Assembly (NCBI GenBank): GCA_017442825.1
Contig: JAFRYZ010000037.1
Coordinates: forward strand, 1-64,000
Reading direction: 5' to 3'
From: Prevotella sp.
GTDB lineage: Bacteria > Bacteroidota > Bacteroidia > Bacteroidales > Bacteroidaceae
DNA: 64,000 nt
Part shown: piece after piece, positions 25,148-33,422 of the stretch
How the letters are laid out: each line of letters starts with the position of its first letter
Numbering within the stretch: position 1 is the stretch's first letter
The notes under the pieces: generated by a model
The model's input: the letters and a program-made list of their open reading frames with translations, nothing else
Database searches by the model: none
Told to the model about the DNA's origin: nothing
Made by a program: the position numbers and the translations under genes

Positions 25148-27850
25148 ATGACAGCAAAAGAAATCCGCGAATCGTTCAAGAAGTTTTTCGAATCGAAAGG
25201 TCATGTCATCGTACCTTCGGCTCCGATGGTCATCAAAGACGACCCTACCCTGATGTTTACCAATGCTGGTATGAACCAGTGGAAGGATGTCATCCTCGGC
25301 ACCAAACAGCCTGAGCCGCGCCGCCGTGCCGACACGCAGAAGTGCCTGCGCGTGAGCGGTAAGCACAACGACTTGGAAGAGGTGGGTCACGACACGTACC
25401 ACCACACCATGTTCGAGATGTTGGGCAACTGGTCGTTCGGCGACTACTTCAAAGAGGGTGCCATCGACATGGCATGGGAATATCTGGTTGATGTCTTGAA
25501 ACTCGACCCGAAGGACTTGTATGTCACCGTCTTCGAAGGTGATGCTGCGGAAGGTCTGGAGCGCGACAACGAAGCTGCCGGCTACTGGTTGAAGCACGTG
25601 CCTGCCGACCATATCATCAACGGCAACAAGCACGACAACTTCTGGGAGATGGGCGACACAGGACCTTGCGGTCCCTGCTCGGAGATTCACCTGGACTCGC
25701 GTTCTGCCGAAGAGAAAGCCAAGACGCCTGGTCGTGAACTGGTCAACAAGGACGACCCACAGGTCATCGAGATATGGAACCTGGTGTTCATGCAGTTCAA
25801 CCGTAAGGCTGACGGTTCGTTGGAGAAACTCGCCATGAACGTCATCGACACGGGTATGGGCTTCGAACGCCTGGTGCGTGCCCTGCAAGGCAAGCAGTCG
25901 AACTACGACACGGATGTGTTCCAACCCATCATCAAGGAGGAAGAACGCATCACGGGACTGAAATACAACGCTAAGGACTCTAAAGACCCTAAGGACCTTA
26001 AGGACTCTAAAGACCTTAAAGACCTTAACACCGCAGAGGAAATCAACGTTGCCATGCGCGTTTGTGCAGACCACTTGCGTGCTGTCGCCTTCGCCATTGC
26101 CGACGGTCAGCTGCCGTCGAATGCGAAAGCTGGGTATGTGATCCGTCGCATCTTGCGCCGTGCCGTGCGCTATGCCTACACGTTCCTAGGCCAGAAAGAG
26201 GCTTTCATGTTCAAGTTGCTGCCTGTATTGGTTCAGGAGATGGGCGATGCCTTCCCCGAACTGAAAGCACAGCAGGAACTGATAGGACGCGTCATCAAGG
26301 AAGAAGAAGACTCGTTCCTGCGCACCTTGGAGCGCGGCATCAATCTACTGGACAAGGCGATGGAGGAGTTGAAGGGTAAGGAGAAGCAGGTTCTCGATGG
26401 AACCGCTGCCTTCCGCCTGTTCGACACCTATGGATTCCCACTCGACCTGACCGAACTCATCTGTCGCGAGAACGGAGTTACGGTTGACGAAGAGCAGTTT
26501 AATGCTGAGATGCAGAAGCAGAAAGAACGTGCCCGCAACGCTGCGCAGGTAGAGAACGGCGACTGGGTGACTGTCAATTCACAATTGACAATTGACAATT
26601 CACAATTATCCCAAATCTTTGTAGGCTACGACTATACGGAATACGAATGTCATATCCTGCGCTACCGTCAGGTGACACAGAAGAAGAACACCTATTATGA
26701 ATTGGTACTCGACTATACACCGTTCTACGGTGAGATGGGTGGACAGGTAGGCGACCAGGGTGTGCTCGTCAGCGAAGACGAGACGGTGGAGATTATCGAC
26801 ACCAAGCGCGAGAACAACCAGAGCATACACATCGTGAAGCAGCTGCCGAAGAACCTGACGGCTGACTTTATGGCATGCGTTGATACCGACAAGCGTGCTG
26901 CCAGTGCTGCCAATCATACGGCTACCCACCTGCTCGACTATGCGCTGAAGCAGGTGCTCGGCGACCATGTAGAGCAGAAGGGTTCATTCGTCAGTGCCGA
27001 CACATTGCGCTTCGACTTCTCCCACTTCGAGAAGGTCAGCAACGAACAGTTGCGCGAGGTGGAGCGTATGGTGAACAGCATGATTCGTGAAAACATACCC
27101 CTTGACGAGCATCGTGATACGCCGATAGAGGAAGCCAGGAAGATGGGTGCCATAGCACTCTTTGGCGAGAAGTATGGCGACAAGGTGCGCGTGGTGCGCT
27201 TCGGACCGTCGTGCGAACTCTGTGGTGGTATCCACGCGACAGCTACCGGTTGCATCGGACTGTTTAAAATTATGAGTGAGTCGAGCGTAGCAGCAGGTAT
27301 CCGCCGTATCGAAGCCAAGACAGGCAAGGCGTGTGAGGAGTTGCTGTACGAACTGGAAGACTCTATCAATGCCATCAGCAGCTTCTTCAACAACGCACAA
27401 GACTTGCAGACTGTCATCGAGAAATATATCAATGAGCATGACAGTATGAAGAAGGAGATTGAAAAGTACGAGGCGGAGGCTGTTGAGCGCACAAAGGCAA
27501 GACTGCTGGAGAAAGCACGCTTGGTGAACGGTGTGACTGTCGTTTCTTCCGTAGAACCGTTAGACAGCGATACTGCCAAAGACCTGGTATTCAAGATTCG
27601 TGAAGCTGTTCCTGAGCATCTGTTATGTGTCATCGGTTCTAACTACCTGGACAAACCGTTGCTGAACGTGATGTTGAGCGACGACATGGTGAAAGGACAC
27701 GGACTGAATGCCGGACAGATGGTGCGCGAAGCTGCCAAACTGATAAAGGGCGGCGGCGGCGGTCAGCCCCACTATGCCAGCGCCGGCGGTAAAGACATTG
27801 ACGGACTGAGTTCCGCTATAGACAAAGTCATTGAATTGGCAAACTTATAA
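25148..27850 (+). CDS. alaS: Alanyl-tRNA synthetase
   Basis: 900 residues from ATG 25148 ([19 protein letters not shown]), longer than the usual ~875. The class II catalytic core ([48 protein letters not shown]), the editing domain ([17 protein letters not shown] ... [14 protein letters not shown] zinc site) and the C-terminal domain are complete. Two low-complexity insertions account for the extra length: about residues 275-294 ([11 protein letters not shown] type, 9-bp repeat) in the catalytic domain loop before [15 protein letters not shown], and about 475-489 ([14 protein letters not shown], 7-bp repeat) before the editing domain. The frame is kept in both. An essential enzyme, so the insertions must be tolerated. 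Confidence 0.97.
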   Translation: MTAKEIRESFKKFFESKGHVIVPSAPMVIKDDPTLMFTNAGMNQWKDVILGTKQPEPRRRADTQKCLRVSGKHNDLEEVGHDTYHHTMFEMLGNWSFGDYFKEGAIDMAWEYLVDVLKLDPKDLYVTVFEGDAAEGLERDNEAAGYWLKHVPADHIINGNKHDNFWEMGDTGPCGPCSEIHLDSRSAEEKAKTPGRELVNKDDPQVIEIWNLVFMQFNRKADGSLEKLAMNVIDTGMGFERLVRALQGKQSNYDTDVFQPIIKEEERITGLKYNAKDSKDPKDLKDSKDLKDLNTAEEINVAMRVCADHLRAVAFAIADGQLPSNAKAGYVIRRILRRAVRYAYTFLGQKEAFMFKLLPVLVQEMGDAFPELKAQQELIGRVIKEEEDSFLRTLERGINLLDKAMEELKGKEKQVLDGTAAFRLFDTYGFPLDLTELICRENGVTVDEEQFNAEMQKQKERARNAAQVENGDWVTVNSQLTIDNSQLSQIFVGYDYTEYECHILRYRQVTQKKNTYYELVLDYTPFYGEMGGQVGDQGVLVSEDETVEIIDTKRENNQSIHIVKQLPKNLTADFMACVDTDKRAASAANHTATHLLDYALKQVLGDHVEQKGSFVSADTLRFDFSHFEKVSNEQLREVERMVNSMIRENIPLDEHRDTPIEEARKMGAIALFGEKYGDKVRVVRFGPSCELCGGIHATATGCIGLFKIMSESSVAAGIRRIEAKTGKACEELLYELEDSINAISSFFNNAQDLQTVIEKYINEHDSMKKEIEKYEAEAVERTKARLLEKARLVNGVTVVSSVEPLDSDTAKDLVFKIREAVPEHLLCVIGSNYLDKPLLNVMLSDDMVKGHGLNAGQMVREAAKLIKGGGGGQPHYASAGGKDIDGLSSAIDKVIELANL
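25971..26029. repeat. In-frame 9-bp array in alaS (family C)
   Basis: Six and a half units of the type CTAAGGACC/TTAAAGACC, palindromic around AAGGACCTT. Translated as tripeptides (S/P/L)KD. The same unit occurs inside the acyl-CoA synthetase gene (48295-48369) and between the two paaK genes (51282-51340). Confidence 0.9.
26572..26609. repeat. In-frame ATTGACA-type array in alaS (family E)
   Basis: CAATTCACAATTGACAATTG-like sequence, period 7 with one irregular step, translated as [12 protein letters not shown]. The same family fills 29927-30018 and is found in mutY and near the end of the pectate lyase. Confidence 0.85.
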
Positions 27851-27857
27851 TAATGTA

Positions 27858-27883
27858 TCAAGCACCGCAAAAGCGGTGCTTGA
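27858..27883. terminator. Bidirectional terminator between alaS and the helicase gene
   Basis: TCAAGCACCGC (27858-27868) pairs with GCGGTGCTTGA (27873-27883) around AAAA. It lies between two convergent stop codons 37 bases apart. The T-runs are weak. Confidence 0.75.
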
Positions 27884-27887
27884 TGCT

Positions 27888-29357
27888 TTATAGAATCTGC
27901 TGTTTAGGCCAGTTGACAAGGTAAATCTGCTCCGTGGCTCGGGTGAAAGCGGTATAGAGCCAATGGATATAGTCGGGCGTCAGCATGTCGTCGGTCATAT
28001 AGCCTTGATCTATATAAATATGTGCCCACTGTCCGCCCTGCGCCTTATGGCAGGTGACGGCATAGCCGTATTTCACTTGCAAGGCATTGTAATATGGGTC
28101 GGTCTTCAGTTTTTCCATCCGGTCGCGCTTGCGGGTAATCTCGGCATAGTCTTCCAACACACGTTCAAACAGTTGGTTGTGTTGTTCGCGCGTCAAGGCT
28201 GGTGCCTCCACGGTAAGCGTATCCAACAACACCTTCGCCGTCAACTCAACATTGTCGTAATCGGGAAACTGAACGGTGACCTCGGCAAAACGGAACCCAT
28301 ACAATTCCTCGATATGGCGCACGCGCTGAACTACCGCCATATCTCCGTTGGCAATGAAGGAGAAAGTGGAGGGAGTAGAGTTGGGCATAGTGGGTGGAGG
28401 GGTAAGGCTGTAGTTATTCTTGACCACCATCAGCAAGTCACCGCGTGTCAGTTCGTCTTCCCTTCCAAGAATCATGTTACGGATGCCTTGATTGTATATG
28501 TTCGCCCGCTTGTTGCTACGGGTGACGACCATCGTCTCGTCGATACCTACCTTGCTGTAGCTGGACGACAACGTCTCTATCAGTTCGTCGCCAGGAACGA
28601 CACGCACATCAGGGAAACCCTGAAGACGGATTCGGGGGAGGGAGAGGACGGGAAAACGGGGGGACGAAGGCACGAGGTCAGTTTCACCAACTATTTCCCT
28701 GATCTTGGTTGCGTTCCATAGGATGCCGCTCTCCTGACTTTGCCGGAGCACCTCATCCAAATCACATTCATAGACCTTCATGCCGTAACCTGCAAGGTAA
28801 GAACCCGACAGCGCCGGCGACTCTTTTTCACCAACGGGAGGAAGCTGAGCCTTGTCGCCAATGAGCATCAGCCGACAGTTGCGTCCGGTATAGACAAACT
28901 CCACCAAGTCGTCAAGCAGTCTGCCTGTACCAAAAGGGGTGTCTGTACTACCTGCGTTGGCTATCATCGATGCCTCATCGACCATGAAGAGTGTATCTTG
29001 ATGGGCATTCATGTTCAAGGAGAAATCGCCCATCAATGCCTTCTGCCGGTATATCTTTCTATGGATGGTATATGCTGGATTTCCCGAATTCATCGAAAAA
29101 ACCTTGGCTGCCCTGCCTGTAGGAGCTAACAAAACAACTTTCTGCTCCAAGGCCTTCAACGTACGCACTATGGCACCTGCCAAAGAGGTCTTTCCGGTTC
29201 CTGCCGAACCGCGAAGAAGCATGAGGGAGGAGGGAGGAGAGTTGAGCGCATCATCCGTCAGGAAACGGGTGAAGACGTCGATGACCTCACGCTGACCGTC
29301 GGTAGGTTCAAAACGAAACTCCTGCAGGATTCTGTATGTTAATTCGTCACGAAGCAT
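27888..29357 (-). CDS. RecD/Dda-like superfamily 1 DNA helicase
   Basis: 489 residues. Motif I is GSAGTGKTS (about residues 50-58), motif II is FMVDEASMI, motif III is LMLIGDKAQLPPVG, motif IV/V includes VVTRSNKRANIYN, and the C-terminal UvrD_C_2 part has GYAVTCHKAQGGQWAHIYID and LYTAFTRATEQIYLV. The protein is single-domain like phage Dda and lacks a RecD N-terminal domain, so it probably acts alone in repair rather than in RecBCD. Three Pro/Ser-rich stretches (NSPPSSLM before motif I, SSPRFPVLSLP near residue 230, TPPPTMPNSTPSTFS near 320) match G/A-rich 7-bp repeat DNA and look like in-frame insertions. The promoter shares a dyad with the divergent gene. Confidence 0.9.
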   Translation of the reverse strand: MLRDELTYRILQEFRFEPTDGQREVIDVFTRFLTDDALNSPPSSLMLLRGSAGTGKTSLAGAIVRTLKALEQKVVLLAPTGRAAKVFSMNSGNPAYTIHRKIYRQKALMGDFSLNMNAHQDTLFMVDEASMIANAGSTDTPFGTGRLLDDLVEFVYTGRNCRLMLIGDKAQLPPVGEKESPALSGSYLAGYGMKVYECDLDEVLRQSQESGILWNATKIREIVGETDLVPSSPRFPVLSLPRIRLQGFPDVRVVPGDELIETLSSSYSKVGIDETMVVTRSNKRANIYNQGIRNMILGREDELTRGDLLMVVKNNYSLTPPPTMPNSTPSTFSFIANGDMAVVQRVRHIEELYGFRFAEVTVQFPDYDNVELTAKVLLDTLTVEAPALTREQHNQLFERVLEDYAEITRKRDRMEKLKTDPYYNALQVKYGYAVTCHKAQGGQWAHIYIDQGYMTDDMLTPDYIHWLYTAFTRATEQIYLVNWPKQQIL

Positions 29358-29378
29358 GGTGGTTTTGGAAAATCTTTG

Positions 29379-29418
29379 TACTTTTGCAGAAGCATTGACA
29401 AACTGCTATGCAAAAGTA
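29379..29418. promoter_or_regulatory. Two opposed promoters within one dyad
   Basis: TACTTTTGCA (29379-29388) and TGCAAAAGTA (29409-29418) are perfect inverted copies separated by 20 bases. Each carries a TAnnTTTG -7 element. The plus one can serve the pseudopilin-like gene and the minus one the helicase gene. The two start sites would lie inside the dyad, so the transcripts overlap slightly. Confidence 0.6.
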
Positions 29419-29434
29419 ATAAAAATAAACGACG

Positions 29435-29917
29435 ATGAAGCTCATTGCAAGGAAAAACTTTATACTGACCCTTTGTGTGCTGGCACTGGCAGTACTCTGT
29501 TTCCTTAGTGTTTACAGTCCTATGCGTTTCGAAGAGAAGCAGGCAGCACGTGAACGTGAGGTGAAGGAAAGGTTGGTGAGCATACGACAGGCTGAAGAAC
29601 AATATAGGAAGTTGCACGGCACTTATACCGGTGACTTTGCAGAACTGGTGAGGGGGGGATTCTTGGCTGACTCACTGACCTACATCCCCTACTCCGATGG
29701 TAAGCGGTTTGAGTTAAGCGCAACGGTGGTAGAGATGAAATCCGGCATTCAGGAGCCCCGTATGGAATGCGGTGCACAATACCAACAATATCTCGACGGA
29801 ATGGACGAAAATAGTATCTCCAACCTCATTGAGGCAGCGAACAAAGCAGGCAAATATCCAGGACTACGCATCGGCGGATTGGAGGAAACGAACAACAATG
29901 CCGGAAGCTGGGAGTGA
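29435..29917 (+). CDS. Pseudopilin-like single-span membrane protein
   Basis: 160 residues. One membrane segment at about residues 8-27 (FILTLCVLALAVLCFLSVY) with a short basic N-terminus, then a long helix (EEKQAAREREVKERLVSIRQAEEQYRKLHGTYTGDFAELV). That layout, a hydrophobic N-terminal helix running into QAEEQYR..HGTYTG, is typical of type II/IV pseudopilins, though no prepilin peptidase cleavage site is obvious. The remainder (YSDGKRFELSATVVEMKSG, LEETNNNAGSWE) is not matched to a named family. It precedes DUF3822 and rsmD, an order seen in other Bacteroidales. Role unknown. Confidence 0.75.
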   Translation: MKLIARKNFILTLCVLALAVLCFLSVYSPMRFEEKQAAREREVKERLVSIRQAEEQYRKLHGTYTGDFAELVRGGFLADSLTYIPYSDGKRFELSATVVEMKSGIQEPRMECGAQYQQYLDGMDENSISNLIEAANKAGKYPGLRIGGLEETNNNAGSWE

Positions 29918-29926
29918 GTCTTTTTT

Positions 29927-30018
29927 AATTGATAATTGACAATTGATAATTGACAATTGATAATTGACAATTGATAATTGATAATTGATAATTGAACGAA
30001 GTTCAATTCATAATTGAT
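29927..30018. repeat. 7-bp tandem array, ATTGATA/ATTGACA (family E)
   Basis: About ten units alternating ATTGATA and ATTGACA, ending in ATTGAACGAAGTTCAATTC, a small hairpin. It fills the whole gap between the pseudopilin-like gene and DUF3822, and its last bases supply the region just upstream of the DUF3822 start codon. Confidence 0.9.
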
Positions 30019-30769
30019 GGTAGAACAACAAAATATACAACAGAGACTGACCATACGCACGGGAAATGATGAGTTAGCGTTTGCTGTCGGTAAGCCGAAC
30101 GATTCGGGCAAGATGGATTTTGAATCTTATGAGGTGAATATGGCCATTTCGATGGCTGCCAACCTGCGTGAGGCATTCACAACATCGGAATTGTTGCAAA
30201 GGGAGTATCAGAAGGTGTTGATACTCATTGACGCTCCCGTGATGATGGTCCCGATAGAAGAGTTCCAGGAGGACGATATGGAAACGCTGTATCACGCCTG
30301 CTTTACCGGACAGAAAGGGAACATCGTGCTCAGCAATGTCGTACCCACACTGAATGCTGTTGCCGTCTTTGCCGTGAACAAAGATTTCAATACGGTCATT
30401 ACAGACCATTTCGAGAATGTGAGCTTTATGCCTACAGGACAGCCCGTTTGGGAGTATCTGCGCGAGAAGGGTGTGGGAAGAGCGGAACACGGAGAGAAAC
30501 TGTTTGCTTTCTTCCACGACCAACGCATGGAAGTGTTCTGCTTCCAACAGAACCGTTTTAAGTTCTTCAACAGCTATAACACCCAACATGCTCACGATGC
30601 CTTGTACTATCTGCTGTATGCATGGAAGCAGTTGGGCTTCAAAGCTGAATCAGACTTCTTGTATCTTACAGGAGAGGTGACACAACGAAACTGGCTGGTT
30701 GAAAAACTGCACCAATATCTACAACACGTCATGACAGTAAACGATGCGGATTATTACAGGAAAATATAA
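30017..30769 (+). CDS. DUF3822 protein
   Basis: 250 residues from ATG 30017 (a TTG one codon earlier is unlikely). The protein has the DUF3822 layout: a beta-rich N-terminal half (QRLTIRTGNDELAFAV, KVLILIDAPVMMVPIEEFQ) and an actin-like-fold second half with KLFAFFHDQRMEVFCFQQN and NTQHAHDALYYLLYAWKQLG. The family is Bacteroidetes-specific and of unknown function. Its genes usually stand just before rsmD, as here, where the two overlap by 26 bases. The leader is repeat DNA, so there is no clear ribosome-binding site, which is common in this phylum. Confidence 0.88.
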   Translation: MVEQQNIQQRLTIRTGNDELAFAVGKPNDSGKMDFESYEVNMAISMAANLREAFTTSELLQREYQKVLILIDAPVMMVPIEEFQEDDMETLYHACFTGQKGNIVLSNVVPTLNAVAVFAVNKDFNTVITDHFENVSFMPTGQPVWEYLREKGVGRAEHGEKLFAFFHDQRMEVFCFQQNRFKFFNSYNTQHAHDALYYLLYAWKQLGFKAESDFLYLTGEVTQRNWLVEKLHQYLQHVMTVNDADYYRKI

Positions 30770-31409
30770 AGGGCGGCATTTTGACATTCCGCGCACGTTC
30801 AAGGCTCGGCCAACGACCGACTTTGCCAAAGAGAACATCTTTAATGTGCTCAATGGGTATATCGACTTTGATGGTGCTTCCGCCCTTGACCTCTTCTCCG
30901 GCACGGGAAGCATAACACTCGAACTGTTGTCGAGGGGGTGCGAGAGGGTGGTCAGCGTTGAATTAGACAGGGACCATCACCGGTTTATTAAGGCGTGCAT
31001 AAAAAGCCTCACCCCCGCCCCCTCTCCAAAGGGAGAGGGGAGTGGTCAGTTTCTGCAATCGGATACTCAAGGAGTTAATCTATCTACTCCCCTCTCCCTT
31101 TGGAGAGGGGTTGGGGGTGAGGCTGTTCCTATCCGTGGCGACGTGTTCCGTTTCCTGAAGACATGCAAACAGCAATTTGACTTTATCTTTGCCGACCCGC
31201 CATACGCACTGAAGGAGCTGCCGACCCTGCCAGATCTTATTTTTCGGGAGAACGAGGGTGCGGAAGGACAAGACAATACCAGCGCTGGACTTTTGAATCC
31301 CGATGGCCTTTTCGTTCTAGAGCACGGCAAGGACCACGACTTCTCCAGACATCCGCACTTCGTGGAGCATCGCCATTACGGCAGTGTCAACTTCAGTATC
31401 TTCCGATAA
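30744..31409 (+). CDS. rsmD: RsmD, 16S rRNA (guanine966-N2) methyltransferase, with 40-residue insertion
   Basis: 221 residues, longer than the usual ~180. MRIITGKYKGRHFDIP and RPTTDFAKENIFNVL are the family start, ALDLFSGTGSITLELLSRG is the SAM-binding motif, and DFIFADPPYAL is the catalytic DPPY motif. RsmD methylates G966 of 16S rRNA on the assembled 30S particle. Residues 88-127 (SLTPAPSPKGEGSGQ ... WRGVGGEA) are the translation of a 120-bp palindromic element inserted exactly at a codon boundary, between the helix after motif I/II and the strand RGDVFRFL. Removing those 40 codons restores a standard RsmD. The gene overlaps DUF3822 by 26 bases. Confidence 0.95.
   Translation: MRIITGKYKGRHFDIPRTFKARPTTDFAKENIFNVLNGYIDFDGASALDLFSGTGSITLELLSRGCERVVSVELDRDHHRFIKACIKSLTPAPSPKGEGSGQFLQSDTQGVNLSTPLSLWRGVGGEAVPIRGDVFRFLKTCKQQFDFIFADPPYALKELPTLPDLIFRENEGAEGQDNTSAGLLNPDGLFVLEHGKDHDFSRHPHFVEHRHYGSVNFSIFR
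31005..31124 (+). repeat. 120-bp palindromic coding element in rsmD (family G)
   Basis: Terminal inverted repeats of 39 bp (31005-31043, 31086-31124) starting AGCCTCACCCCCGCCCCC and ending GGGGGTGAGGCT, with a 42-bp interior. Each arm also contains its own small palindrome (CTCTCCAAAGGGAGAG). It begins in phase 0 of the gene and is exactly 40 codons. The copy in dnaG has the same length, arms, orientation relative to the gene and phase. Confidence 0.93.
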
Positions 31410-31448
31410 CAGATACTACGCGACAACGATACTACAGGACAACGCATA

Positions 31449-31476
31449 AAAAAAGGTCGTTATTGAACGACCTTTT
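31449..31476. terminator. Bidirectional terminator between rsmD and pectate lyase
   Basis: AAAAAGGTCGTT pairs with AACGACCTTTTT around ATTG. The pectate lyase stop codon lies inside its right arm. Confidence 0.85.
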
Positions 31477-33325
31477 TGTTTCCCTTAATCACAATGCCTT
31501 TGTAGTTGGCATCGACTTTCTGTCCTGCAAGATTGTATATCGGAGTGTCGATGGATAATTGTCCTTTGTCAATAGACAATTGACGAATACCTGTCGGTGT
31601 CGCATTTTTGTAGAATCCTACAAGTTTCGACTTGTAATTCTGCACAGCACTCTTCAGTTCAGGAATAAGTTCACAATTCTTATCTTCCACCGCATTGTCG
31701 AACTCCCAAGAGAAGTCACCCTTCTGGCAACGACCGGCACCATACTTTCCCGTTACCGCTGCAGGAACATCCTCTGTAGCAAGTGGCGTGCATGCGTAGA
31801 ACTCACCGTCGGTCGTGTCGAAGTTGCTGTAAGTTGAACCGCCGTTCTTTGCAACGATAGAAGAAGGAACCTTCTCTTCCCTGGAACTTACCTCATAGGC
31901 ATCCAATCCATATTCGCTGGTGGCTGTATGCTGGTTATAATAAGATGTAGCGCCTTCAATATGGTTGTTGTAGGCTTTACATACGCCACCTTCTTCACCC
32001 GTCATGACGCCTTTGGATTTTGTTCCCTTCGCCTTCAAATCGGCAATATGCCACAAATCAGAGCCTTGCACAGAAGAAACGATAGGGTATCGGCAGTTAC
32101 GGAACCAGTTGTTCTCAACAAAAGCACTTGAAGCCGATGCCAGACCTACGCCATAGAGTCCGTTACCATCATAGTAATTATTATAAACATGGAAGGCTTC
32201 ACCATGACGGAGACGGGGCAGACGCTGATCGGCATGGTCGAACCAGTTGCCGCAATAAGTCAGGTTGTTGGCATAGAATGTGGCCCTGGTATCACCTGCA
32301 TCAACAAGACAACATTTGCCACAGTCGAAATAGTGATTGGCAGATATGGTGCAATAGCGTGAATCCTTGGTGTCGATGGCACCATCGCCCTTAACCTTAT
32401 CTCCACTACCTCCCTGTCCATAGAACAAATCCATGTTGTGAATCCAGATATTCGTGTTATAGCGGGATATTTCCACGCCATCGTCCAGACAGAGCAGGAT
32501 ACCAAGATTACGAACTTCAACACCAACAGCGTTACTGATTTGCATACCAAAATTATAAAGCGTAGCATCGTTACCTACACCTTCTAACGTCAGCGGCATC
32601 TCAATATGCTCTTCATTTTGCGCCTGCGATTTGATATGCAGTCCTTGACTGGATGCCATCTTGTCACAATCATCCTTCTTGACGGTTCCCACAATACGGA
32701 TGCAAAGTGGTTTTTTCATGCCCCCGCCATCAATACACTTGCGGAATCCATCAATGACGTTGTTTAAACCCGTCCAAGTCACAGGTTCTCTACCCTCATA
32801 ACGAGGCCAATTGACGGTGATGTCTTTGGCATTCTGAGCAGTTACATACAGAACAACAGCATCATCTTTCAGTGTACCGTCGTTCTTATAGGCACCAACA
32901 CCCTCTGTCCAACCGCTGGTAGGACGGTTCATGTGGGCGAAACCCTGACGGTTATGCGCACGCACATCCAGGGCATCCGTGACTGAAGCCTCATTGGTCA
33001 ACTCTACACCTTTTGAATCAACAGGCACCACCTTCAGCTGATAGTTGCCAGCCTTCAAGCCAAGTGCGTCGGCACGACCATAAGAGCCATAGTTGCGGAC
33101 CAGTTCGTTGTCGAGTTGAGTCCATGAGTTCTGACCTGCAGGACTTACATAGACGTTGTAAGCCTGAGCACCGCTCATGTTGATCCACTCTACCCAAGCC
33201 GTCTCCAGCCAACCATCAGCAGCCTGAATGGTTACGGCAGCAGCCGATTTCAATGTAGCAACAAACAGCAACACTACTGTCATAATGAGACCATGAAAAA
33301 TAGTCTTACGATAAGAAAAAGTCAT
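31460..33325 (-). CDS. Secreted pectate lyase (PL1) with type IX sorting domain
   Basis: 621 residues. Signal peptide (LIMTVVLLFVATLKSAAA), an N-terminal fibronectin-III-like domain (about residues 40-115), then a PL1 parallel beta-helix. WIHNMDLFYGQGGSGDKVKGDGAIDTK holds the calcium-binding Asp residues, and RLPRLRHGEAFHVYNNYYDG holds the catalytic Arg and the conserved HVYNNYY. The C-terminus IYNLAGQKVDANYKGIVIKGNKKVVQ is a type IX secretion sorting domain, so the enzyme is exported by that system. Just before it, RQLSIDKGQLSID is a translated family E repeat. The enzyme cuts demethylated homogalacturonan by beta-elimination, working after the pectinesterase at 12.7 kb. It has its own promoter. 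Confidence 0.94.
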   Translation of the reverse strand: MTFSYRKTIFHGLIMTVVLLFVATLKSAAAVTIQAADGWLETAWVEWINMSGAQAYNVYVSPAGQNSWTQLDNELVRNYGSYGRADALGLKAGNYQLKVVPVDSKGVELTNEASVTDALDVRAHNRQGFAHMNRPTSGWTEGVGAYKNDGTLKDDAVVLYVTAQNAKDITVNWPRYEGREPVTWTGLNNVIDGFRKCIDGGGMKKPLCIRIVGTVKKDDCDKMASSQGLHIKSQAQNEEHIEMPLTLEGVGNDATLYNFGMQISNAVGVEVRNLGILLCLDDGVEISRYNTNIWIHNMDLFYGQGGSGDKVKGDGAIDTKDSRYCTISANHYFDCGKCCLVDAGDTRATFYANNLTYCGNWFDHADQRLPRLRHGEAFHVYNNYYDGNGLYGVGLASASSAFVENNWFRNCRYPIVSSVQGSDLWHIADLKAKGTKSKGVMTGEEGGVCKAYNNHIEGATSYYNQHTATSEYGLDAYEVSSREEKVPSSIVAKNGGSTYSNFDTTDGEFYACTPLATEDVPAAVTGKYGAGRCQKGDFSWEFDNAVEDKNCELIPELKSAVQNYKSKLVGFYKNATPTGIRQLSIDKGQLSIDTPIYNLAGQKVDANYKGIVIKGNKKVVQ

Positions 33326-33367
33326 TTTCAGTTTAATAGATTAGTGTAAAAATCAAAATTGTCGGTG

Positions 33368-33399
33368 CAAAGATAGTGCATTATGTTTACGTACACAAA
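33368..33399 (-). promoter_or_regulatory. Promoter of pectate lyase
   Basis: On the minus strand TTTG (33396-33399), 20 bases, TATCTTTG (33368-33375), about 40 bases before the start codon. Confidence 0.7.
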
Positions 33400-33422
33400 T
33401 AAAAGCAGAAAAAAATTGACTT

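Noticed and set aside
27888-29357. RecD subunit of RecBCD
   Set aside because: The protein is a single short SF1 helicase without the RecD N-terminal domain, and no recB or recC gene is adjacent.
30744-31409. Frameshift or misassembly in rsmD explaining the odd 40 residues
   Set aside because: The frame is open on both sides, the insertion is an exact 120-bp palindrome-ended unit, and dnaG carries the same unit.
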